The notes below the pieces were generated by a model. It ran no database searches and had not been told where the DNA came from. It was given only the letters and a program-made list of their open reading frames with translations. A stretch of 64,000 bases of DNA from Trichomonas vaginalis G3. Its lineage: Eukaryota > Parabasalia > Trichomonadida > Trichomonadidae. Of the stretch, positions 54,308 to 64,000 are shown in pieces. The stretch spans positions 7,039,797 to 7,103,796 of the forward strand of contig NC_067204.1 of the NCBI RefSeq assembly GCF_026262505.1, written 5' to 3'. Position 1 is the stretch's first letter. Every line of letters starts with the position of its first letter. The position numbers and the translations under genes were made by a program.

Positions 54308-54421
54308 ATGAATTTCTCTCAATATTGATGAATGCCCTCTTAGCATTGCCATCAAAAAGATGTCGATAGAAATTGTCCAATTCCTAGTTGATCATGTTGC
54401 TGATGTTAACATGAAACTTAT
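54308..54421 (+). pseudogene. Ankyrin module with Gly to Val change in the HGADVN turn
   Basis: The usual GATCATGGTGCTGATG reads GATCATGTTGCTGATG, changing HGADVN to HVADVN. The glycine is one of the most conserved positions of the ankyrin fold. It is one of very few non-synonymous substitutions among the modules that is not an indel. Confidence 0.7.
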
Positions 54422-57400
54422 TCTCTTTCTTTTCATATTTATCATTTATTTTATGACATTCTCTTTCTTTTCATATTTATCCTTGTTTTATGGAATTCTC
54501 TTTCTTTTCATATTTATCAATGTGTTATGGAATTCTCTTTCTTTTCATATTTATCATTGTTTTATAGAATTCTCTTTCTTTTCATATTAATCATTGTTTA
54601 TGAAATTCTCTTTCTTTTCATATTAATCATTGTTTTATGAAATTCTCTTTCTTTCATATTAATCATTGTTTTATGAAATTCTCTTTCTTTTTCATATTTA
54701 TCATTGTTTTATATAATTGTCTTTCTTTTCATATTTATCATTGTTTTATGGAATTCTCTTTCTTTCATATTAATCATTGTTTTATGACATTCTCTTTCTT
54801 TTCATATTAATCATTGTTTTATGAAATTCTCTTTCTTTTCATATTAATCATTGTTTTATGACATTCTCTTTCTTTTCATATTTATCATTGTTTTATGAAT
54901 TTCTCTCAATATTGATGAATGCCCTCTTAGCATTGCCATCAAAAAGATGTCGATAGAAATTGTCCAATTCCTAGTTGATCATGGTGCTGATGTTAACATG
55001 AAACTTATTCTCTTTCTTTTCATATTTATCATTATTTTATGACATTCTCTTTCTTTTCATATTTATCCTTGTTTATGGAATTCTCTTTCTTTTCATATTT
55101 ATCAATGTGTTATGGAATTCTCTTTCTTTTCATATTTATCATTGTTTTATGGAATTCTCTTTCTTTTCATATTTATCATTATTTTATGAAATTCTCTTTC
55201 TTTTCATATTAATCATTGTTTTTATGAAATTCTCTTTCTTTTCATATTTATCATTGTTTGATAGAATTCTCTTTCTTTTCATATTAATCATTGTTTTATA
55301 GAATTCTCTTTCTTTCATATTAATCATTGTTTTATTACATTCTCTTTCTTTTCATATTTATCATTGTTTTTTGAAATTCTCTTTCTTTTCATATTAATCA
55401 TTGTTTTATGACATTCTCTTTCTTTTCATATTTATCATTGTTTTATGAATTTCTCTCAATATTGATGAATTGCCCTCTTAGCATTGCCATCAAAAAGATG
55501 TCGATAGAAATTGTCCAATTCCTAGTTGATCATGGTGCTGATGTTAACATGAAACTTATTCTCTTTCTTTTCATATTTATCATTATTTTATGACATTCTC
55601 TTTCTTTTCATATTTATCCTTGTTTTATGGAATTCTCTTTCTTTTCATATTTATCAATGTGTTATGAATTCTCTTTCTTTTCATATTAATCATTGTTTTA
55701 TGAAATTCTCTTTCTTTTCATATTTATCATTGTTTGATAGAATTCTCTTTCTTTTCATATTTAGCATTGTTTTATGAAATTCTCTTTCTTTTCATATTTA
55801 GCATTGTTTGATAAAATTCTCTTTCTTTCATATTTAACATTGTTTTATAGAATTCTCTTTCTTTTCATATTAATCATTATTTTATGACATTCTCTTTCTT
55901 TTCATATTTATCCTTGTTTTATGGAATTCTCTTTCTTTTCATATTTATCAATGTGTTATGGAATTCTCTTTCTTTTCATATTTATCATTGTTTTATAGAA
56001 TTCTCTTTCTTTTCATATTAATCATTGTTTTATGAAATTCTCTTTCTTTTCATATTTATCATTGTTTTATAGAATTCTCTTTCTTTTCATATTAATCATT
56101 GTTTTATGAAATTCTCTTTCTTTTCATATTAGCATTGTTTGATAAAATTCTCTTTCTTTTCATATTAATCATTGTTTTATGAAATTCTCTTTCTTTTCAT
56201 ATTTATCATTGTTTTATTACATTCTCTTCTTTTCATATTTATCATTGTTTTATGAATTCTCTTTCTTTTCATATTAATCATTGTTTTATGACATTCTCTT
56301 TCTTTTCATATTATCTTTTCTTTATGACATTTTCTTTCTTTTCATATTTATCATTGTTTTATGGAATTCTCTTTCTTTTCATATTAATCATTGTTTTATT
56401 ACATTCTCTTTCTTTTCATATTAATCATTGTTTTATGACATTCTCTTTCTTTTCATATTTATCATTGTTTTATGAATTTCTCTCAATATTGATGAATGCC
56501 CTCTTAGCATGGCCATCAAAAAGATGTCGATAGAAATTGTCCAATTCCTAGTTGATCATGGTGCTGATGTTAACATGAAACTTATTCTCTTTCTTTTCAT
56601 ATATTATCATTATTTTATGACATTCTCTTTCTTTTCATATTTATCCTTGTTTTATGGAATTCTCTTTCTTTTCATATTTATCAATGTGTTATGGAATTCT
56701 CTTCTTTTCATATTTATCATTGTTTTATGGAATTCTCTTTCTTTTCATATTAATCATTGTTTTTATGAAATTCTCTTTCTTTTCATATTTATCATTGTTT
56801 TATGAAATTCTCTTTCTTTTCATATTTATCAATGTTTTTATGGAATTCTCTTTCTTTCATATTAATCATTGTTTTATGACATTCTCTTTCTTTTCATATT
56901 TATCACTGTTTTATGAATTTCTCTCAATATTGATGAATGCCCTCTTAGCATTGCCATCAAAAAGATGTCGATAGAAATTGTCCAATTCCTAGTTGATCAT
57001 TGGTGCTGATGTTAACATGAAACTTATTCTCTTTCTTTTCATATTTATCATTGTTTTATGGAATTCTCTTTCTTTTCATATTAATCATTGTTTTATGAAA
57101 TTCTCTTTCTTTTATATTTATCATTGTTTTATGAAATTCTCTTTCTTTTCATATTAATCATTGTTTATGAAATTCTCTTTCTTTTCATATTTATCATTGT
57201 TTGATAGAATCTCTTTCTTTTTCATATTTATCGTTGTTTTATGACATTCTCTTTCTTTTCATATTTATCATTGTTTTATGAATTTCTCTCAATATTGATG
57301 AATGCCCTCTTAGCATTGCCATCAAAAAGATGTCGATAGAAATTGTCCAATTCCTAGTTGATCATGGTGCTGATGTTAACATGAAACTTATTCTCTTTCT

Positions 57401-58960
57401 TTTCATATTTATCATTATTTTATGACATTCTCTTTCTTTTCATATTTATCATTGTTTTATGAAATTCTCTTTCTTTTCATATTAATCATTGTTTTATGAA
57501 ATTCTCTTTCTTTTCATATTTATCATTGTTTTATGACATTCTCTTTCTTTTCATATTTATCATTGTTTTATTACATTCTCTTTCTTTTCATATTTATCAT
57601 TGTTTTATGGAATTCTCTTTCTTTTCATATTTATCATTGTTTTATAGAATTCTCTTTCTTTTCATATTAATCATTGTTTTATGAAATTCTCTTTCTTTTC
57701 ATATTAATCATTGTTTTATAGAATCTCTTTCTTTTCATATTTATCGTTGTTTTATAGAATTCTCTTTCTTTTCATATTAATCATTGTTTTATGAAATTCT
57801 CTTTCTTTTCATATTTATCATTGTTTTATGAAATTCTCTTTCTTTTCATATTAATCATTGTTTTATGAAATTCTCTTTCTTTTCATATTTATCATTGTTT
57901 GATAGAATCTCTTTCTTTTCATATTTATCGTTGTTTTATGACATTCTCTTTCTTTTCATATTTATCATTGTTTTATGAATTTCTCTCAATATTGATGAAT
58001 GCCCTCTTAGCATTGCCATCAAAAAGATGTCGATAGAAATTGTCCAATTCCTAGTTGATCATGGTGCTGATGTTAACATGAAACTTATTCTCTTTCTTTT
58101 CATATTTATCATTATTTTATTACATTCTCTTTCTTTTCATATTTATCACTGTTTTATAGAATTCTCTTTCTTTTCATATTTATCATTGTTTTATAGAATT
58201 CTCTTTCTTTTCATATTAATCATTGTTTTATGACATTCTCTTTCTTTTCATATTTATCTTTTCTTTATGACATTTTCTTTCTTTTCATATTTATCATTGT
58301 TTTATTACATTCTCTTTCTTTTCATATTTATCATTGTTTTATTACATTCTATTTCTTTTCATATTTATCATTGTTTTATGAAATTCTCTTTCTTTTCATA
58401 TTTATCATTGTTTTATGAAATTCTCTTTCTTTTCATATTTATCATTGTTTGATAGAATCTCTTTCTTTTCATATTTATCATTGTTTTATGACATTCTCTT
58501 TCTTTTCATATTTATCATTGTTTTATGAATTTCTCTCAATATTGATGAATGCCCTCTTAGCATTGCCATCAAAAAGATGTCGATAGAAATTGTCCAATTC
58601 CTAGTTGATCATGGTGCTGATGTTAACATGAAACTTATTCTCTTTCTTTTCATATTTATCATTATTTTATGACATTCTCTTTCTTTTCATATTTATCCTT
58701 GTTTTATGGAATTCTCTTTCTTTTCATATTTATCAATGTGTTATGGAATTCTCTTTCTTTTCATATTTATCATTGTTTTATGGAATTCTCTTTCTTTTCA
58801 TATTTATCATTATTTTATGAAATTCTCTTTCTTTTCATATTAATCATTGTTTTATGAAATTCTCTTTCTTTTCATATTTATCATTGTTTGATAGAATTCT
58901 CTTTCTTTTCATATTAATCATTGTTTTATAGAATCTCTTTCTTTTCATATTAATCATTGT

Positions 58961-58985
58961 TTTATACATCTACTTATCTCTCTTT
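58961..58985 (+). repeat. Aberrant unit
   Basis: The segment TTTATACATCTACTTATCTC followed by TCTTTC replaces a normal GTAAT-type unit in reverse complement. It is not seen elsewhere in the window and lies at the left edge of the irregular zone that extends to the end of the window. Confidence 0.6.
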
Positions 58986-61900
58986 CATATTTATCATTGT
59001 TTTTGAATTCTCTTTCTTTTCATATTAATCATTGTTTCATGACATTCTCTTTCTTTTCATATTTATCATTGTTTTTAATTTCTCTCATATTGATGAATGC
59101 CCTCTTAGCATTGCCATCAAAAAAGATGTCGATAGAAATTGTCCAATTCCTAGTTGATCATGGTGCTGATGTTAACATGAAACTTATTCTCTTTCTTTTC
59201 ATATTTATCATTTTTTATGACATTCTCTTCTTTTCATATTTATCCTTGTTTTATGGAATTCTCTTTCTTTTCATATTTATCAATGTGTTATGAATTCTCT
59301 TTCTTTTCATATTAATCATTGTTTTATGAAATTCTCTTTCTTTTCATATTTATCATTGTTTGATAGAATTCTCTTTCTTTTCATATTTAGCATTGTTTTA
59401 TGAAATTCTCTTTCTTTTCATATTTACATTGTTTGATAAATTCTCTTTCTTTTCATATTTAACATTGTTTTATAGAATTCTCTTTCTTTTCATATTAATC
59501 ATTATTTTATGACATTCTCTTTCTTTTCATATTTATCCTTGTTTTATGGAATTCTCTTTCTTTTCATATTTATCAATGTGTTATGGAATTCTCTTTCTTT
59601 TCATATTTATCATTGTTTTATAGAATTCTCTTTCTTTTCATATTAATCATTGTTTTATGAAATTCTCTTTCTTTTCATATTTATCATTGTTTTATAGAAT
59701 TCTCTTTCTTTTCATATTAATCATTGTTTTATGAAATTCTCTTTCTTTTCATATTTAGCATTGTTTGATAAATTCTCTTTCTTTTCATATTAATCATTGT
59801 TTTTATGAAATTCTCTTTCTTTTCATATTTATCATTGTTTTATAATTCTCTTTCTTTTCATATTTATCATTGTTTTATGGAATTCTCTTTCTTTCATATT
59901 AATCATTGTTTTATGACATTCTCTTTCTTTTCATATTTATTCTTTTCTTTATGACATTTTCTTTCTTTTCATATTTATCATTGTTTTATGGAATTCTCTT
60001 CTTTTCATATTAATCATTGTTTTATTACATTCTCTTTCTTTTCATATTAATCATTGTTTTATGACATTCTCTTTCTTTTCATATTTATCATTGTTTTATG
60101 AATTTCTCTCAATATTGATGAATGCCCTCTTAGCATGCCATCAAAAAGATGTCGATAGAAATTGTCCAATTCCTAGTTGATCATGGTGCTGATGTTAACA
60201 TGAAACTTATTCTCTTTCTTTTCATATTTATCATTATTTTATGACATTCTCTTTCTTTTCATATTTATCCTTGTTTTATGGAATTCTCTTTCTTTTCATA
60301 ATCAATGTGTTATGGAATTCTCTTTCTTTTCATATTTATCATTGTTTTATGGAATTCTCTTTCTTTTCATATTAATCATTGTTTTTATGAAATTCTCTTT
60401 CTTTTCATATTTAGCATTGTGTATCGATTTCTATTTCTTTTCATATTTATCATGTTTTATGAAATTCTCTTTCTTTTCATATTATCATTGTTTTTGAAAT
60501 TCTCTTTCTTTTCATATTAATCATTGTTTATGAAATTCTCTTTCTTTTCATATTAATCATTGTTTTATGAAATTCTCTTTCTTTTCATATTTATCATGTT
60601 TTATGGAATTCTCTTTCTTTTCATATTAATCATTGTTTGACATTCTCTTTCTTTTCATATTTATCACTGTTTTATGAATTTCTCTCAATATTGATGAATG
60701 CCCTCTTAGCATTGCCATCAAAAAGATGTCGATAGAAATTGTCCATTCCTAGTTGATCATGGTGCTGATGTTAACATGAAACTTATTCTCTTTCTTTTCA
60801 TATTTATCATTGTTTTATGAATTCTCTTTCTTTTCATATTAATCATTGTTTTATGAATTCTCTTTCTTTCATATTTATCATTGTTTTATGAAATTCTCTT
60901 TCTTTTCATATTAATCATTGTTTTATGAAATTCTCTTTCTTTTCATATTTATCATTGTTTGATAGAATCTCTTTCTTTTCATATTTATCGTTGTTTATAC
61001 ATTCTCTTTCTTTTCATATTTATCATTGTTTTATGAATTTCTCTCAATATTGATGAATGCCTCTTAGCATTGCATCAAAAAGATGTCGATAGAAATTGTC
61101 CAATTCCTAGTTGATCATGGTGCTGATGTTAACATGAAACTTATTCTCTTTCTTTTCATATTATCATTGTTTTATTACATTCTATTTCTTTCATATTTAT
61201 CACTTGTTTTAGAATTCTCTTTCTTTTCATATTTATCATTGTTTATAGAATTCTTTTCTTCATATTAATCATTGTTTTATGACATTCTCTTTCTTTTCAT
61301 ATTATCTTTTCTTTATGACATTTTCTTTCTTTATATTTATCATTGTTTTATTACATTCTCTTCTTTCATATTTATCATTGTTTATTACATTCTATTCTTT
61401 CATATTAATCATTGTTTTATGAAATCTCTTTCTTTTCATATTTATCATTGTTTTATGAATTCTCTTTCTTTTCATATTATCATTGTTTGATAAAATTCTC
61501 TTTCTTTTCATATTTATCATTGTTTTATGACATTCTCTTTCTTTTCATATTTATCATTGTTTTATGAATTTCTCTCAATATTGATGAATGCCTCTTAGCA
61601 TTGGCCATCAAAAAGATGTCGATAGAAATTGTCCAATTCCTAGTTGATCATGGTGCTGATGTTAACATGAAACTTATTCTCTTTCTTTTCATATTTATCA
61701 TTGTTTTATGACATTCTCTTTCTTTTCATATTTATCCTTGTTTTATGGAATTCTCTTTCTTTTCATATTTATCAATGTGTTATGGAATTCTCTTTTCTTT
61801 TCATATTTATCCTTGTTTATGACACTCTCTTTCTTTTCATATTATCATTGTGTTATGACATTCTCTTTCTTTCATATTAATCATTGTTTTATGAAATTCT

Positions 61901-63965
61901 CTTTCTTTTCATATTTATCATTGTTTGATAGAATTCTCTTTCTTTTCATATTTAGCATTGTTTATGAAATTCTCTTTCTTTTCATATTTAGCATTGTTTG
62001 ATAAAATTCTCTTTCTTTTCATATTTAACATTGTTTTATAAATTCTCTTTCTTTTCATATTAATCATTATTTTATGACATTCTCTTTCTTTTCATATTTA
62101 TCATTGTTTTATGAAATTCTCTTTCTTTTCATATTTATCAATGTTTATGGAATTCTCTTTCTTTTCATATTAATCATTGTTTTATGAAATTCTCTTTCTT
62201 TTCATATTTAATTGTTTGATAGAATCTCTTTCTTTTCATATTTATCGTTGTTTTATTGAAATTCTCTTTCTTTTCATATTTATCATTGTTTTATGAATTT
62301 CTCTCAATATGATGAATGCCCTCTTAGCATTGCCATCAAAAGATGTCGATAGAAATTGTCCAATTCCTAGTTGATCATGGTGCTGATGTTAACATGAAAC
62401 TTATTCTCTTTCTTTTCATATTATCATTATTTTATGACATTCTCTTCTTTTCATATTTATCCTTGTTTTATGGAATTCTCTTTCTTTCATATTTATCAAT
62501 GTGTTTATGGAATTCTCTTTCTTTTCATATTATCATTGTTTTATGGAATTCTCTTTCTTTTCATATTAATCATTGTTTTATGAAATTCTCTTTCTTTTCA
62601 TATTTAGCATTGTTGTATCGATTCTATTTCTTTTCATATTTATCATGTTTTATGAAATTCTCTTTCTTTTCATATTAATCATTGTTTTTGAAATTCTTCT
62701 TTCTTTTCATATTAATCATTGTTTATGAAATTCTCTTTCTTTTCATATTTATCATTGTTTTATGAAATTCTCTTTCTTTTCATATTTATCAATGTGTTTT
62801 ATGGAATTCTCTTTCTTTTCATATTAATCATTGTTTTATGACATTCTCTTTCTTTTCATATTTATCACTGTTTTATGAATTTCTCTCAATATTGATGAAT
62901 GCCTCTTAGCATTGCCATCAAAAAGATGTCGATAGAAATTGTCCAATTTCCTAGTTGATCATGGTGCTGATGTTAACATGAAACTTATTCTCTTTCTTTT
63001 CATATTTATCATTGTTTTTTACATTCTATTTCTTTCATATTTATCACTGTTTTATAGAATTCTCTTTCTTTTCATATTTATCATTGTTTTATAGAATTCT
63101 CTTTCTTTTCATATTAATTCATTGTTTTATGACATTCTCTTTCTTTTCATATTTATCATTGTTTTATGAATTTCTCTCAATATTGATGAATGCCCTTAGC
63201 ATTGCATCAAAAAGATGTCGATAGAAATTGTCCAATTCCTAGTTGATCATGGGCTGATGTTAACATGAAACTTATTCTCTTTCTTTTCATATTTATCATT
63301 ATTTTATGACTTCTCTTTCTTTTCATATTTATCCTTGTTTTATGGAATTCTCTTTCTTTCATATTTATCATGTGTTATGGAATTCTCTTTCTTTTCATAT
63401 TTATCATTGTTTTATAGAATTCTCTTTCTTTTCATATTTAATCATTGTTTTATGAAATTCTCTTTCTTTTCATATTAATCATTGTTTTTATGAAATTCTC
63501 TTCTTTTCATATTAATCATTGTTTTATGAAATTCTCTTTCTTTTTCATATTTATCATTGTTTTATATAATTGTCTTTCTTTTCATATTTATCATTGTTTT
63601 ATGGAATTCTCTTTCTTTTCATATTAATCATTGTTTTATGAATTCTCTTTCTTTTCATTTTATCTTTTCTTTATGACATTTTCTTTCTTTTCATATATAT
63701 CCTTGTTTTATGACATTCTCTTTTTCTTTTCATATTAATCATTGTTTTATGAATTTCTCTCAATATTGATGAATGCCCTCTTAGTATTGCCATCAAAAGA
63801 TGTCGATAGAAATTGTCCAATTCCTAGTTGATCATGGTGCTGATGTTAACATGAAACTTATTCTCTTTCTTTTCATATTTATCTTTATTTTATGGAATTC
63901 TCTTTCTTTTCATATTAATCATTGTTTTATGGAATTCTCTTTCTTTTCATATTTATCATTGTTTT

Positions 63966-64000
63966 ATGAATTTCTCTCAATATTGATGAATGCCTTAGCA
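63966..64000 (+). pseudogene. Ankyrin module truncated by the window edge
   Basis: The first 35 bp of a module in plus orientation, beginning ATGAATTTCTCTCAATATTG, with two bases missing in GCCCTCTTAGC. It starts 217 bp after the previous module (3-unit class), the same pairing as at 11225/11443, 15114/15332, 19277/19494, 23219/23437, 35294/35511, 39175/39393 and 43344/43560. Confidence 0.9.

Larger units (their letters stand above)
47916..64000 (+). repeat. Inverted right arm of the array (28 ankyrin modules, last one truncated)
   Basis: Plus-strand modules lie at 48497-48610, 49119-49232, 49778-49891, 50286-50399, 50905-51018, 51454-51567, 52486-52599, 53146-53259, 53734-53847, 54023-54133, 54308-54421, 54895-55008, 55445-55559, 56472-56585, 56913-57027, 57278-57391, 57975-58088, 58525-58638, 59077-59187, 60098-60210, 60674-60785, 61033-61144, 61564-61677, 62293-62404, 62875-62988, 63166-63275, 63749-63861 and 63966-64000. 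Spacings again follow 107 + 37n in the cleaner part (550, 588, 660, 1032). A spacing of about 1.03 kb recurs at 51454, 55445 and 59077, giving a higher-order period of 3.6-4.0 kb. Beyond about 58.9 kb single-base losses become frequent. No gene or unique sequence was found. Confidence 0.85.

Noticed and set aside
1-64000. CRISPR array (repeat of about 37 bp, regular spacing).
   Set aside because: Units are directly abutting 37-bp repeats with no unique spacers, modules recur with the same sequence, and no cas-like gene is present.
1-64000. Many small hydrophobic proteins of 60-136 residues (FSFFSYLSLF, LFLFIFIIVL types) as membrane-peptide genes.
   Set aside because: They are three rotating frames of the same 37-bp unit, with ends set by unit variants and indels; length and boundaries are not conserved between duplicated copies.
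1-64000. Telomeric repeat or short simple-sequence array.
   Set aside because: The unit is 37 bp with no G-rich telomere-like motif, and it carries coding-derived modules.
1-64000. Bacterial endosymbiont (for example Wolbachia-like) ankyrin locus.
   Set aside because: There is no bacterial gene, ribosome binding site or operon in 64 kb; a long satellite of this kind is eukaryotic in character.
1-64000. Transposable element, retroelement, tRNA or rRNA.
   Set aside because: No terminal repeats, polymerase or transposase motifs, or RNA-gene signatures occur; every stretch I examined resolves to the 37-bp unit or the module.

Overview
The whole window is one long, AT-rich eukaryotic tandem-repeat array. 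I see no gene that I would call functional, and no RNA gene, transposon or unique sequence. Two elements account for nearly every base. The first is a minisatellite unit of 37 bp, about 19% GC, repeated well over a thousand times, with a near-invariant purine core ATGAAAAGAAAGAGAAT and a variable head. The second is a 114-bp module, about 34% GC, present 108 times (77 on the minus strand, 31 on the plus strand, the last cut by the window edge). Each module encodes exactly one 33-residue ankyrin repeat (ECPLSIA...SIEIVQFLVDHGADVN).

Layout: 1-5924 is an array with minus-strand modules and many single-base irregularities; 5925-6024 is a 100-N gap; 6025-about 21400 is copy A of a long duplication; about 21400-30180 is a central segment; about 30180-45466 is copy B, which repeats copy A module for module (27 modules each, offset about 24.07 kb); 45467-45566 is a second 100-N gap. 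After that gap the whole array is inverted: 45567-64000 carries modules on the plus strand. The first 2.3 kb or so after the gap is the reverse complement of about 26.25-28.59 kb.

Module start-to-start distances follow 107 + 37n bp (n = 3, 5, 7, 9, 12, 13, 14, 15, 25, 40), so the array grows and shrinks in whole units around a fixed-size module. A looser higher-order repeat of about 3.9-4.2 kb is layered on this.

Organism: the ankyrin repeat, the extreme AT content and 64 kb of satellite point to a eukaryote. AT-rich ankyrin-rich protists such as trichomonads, or AT-rich animals or fungi, are possible; the sequence does not settle it. The 100-N gaps are of the fixed size used by scaffolders. 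The many one-base indels, clustered near 3.5-7.1, 31.7-32.1, 44.2-45.5 and 58.9-63.7 kb, look largely like long-read consensus error.

Interpretation: an ankyrin-repeat coding fragment was captured in, or gave rise to, a minisatellite and was then amplified and homogenised with it. The array is probably non-coding. Its large duplication and its inversion at a gap are the features most worth checking, as real structure or as assembly products.
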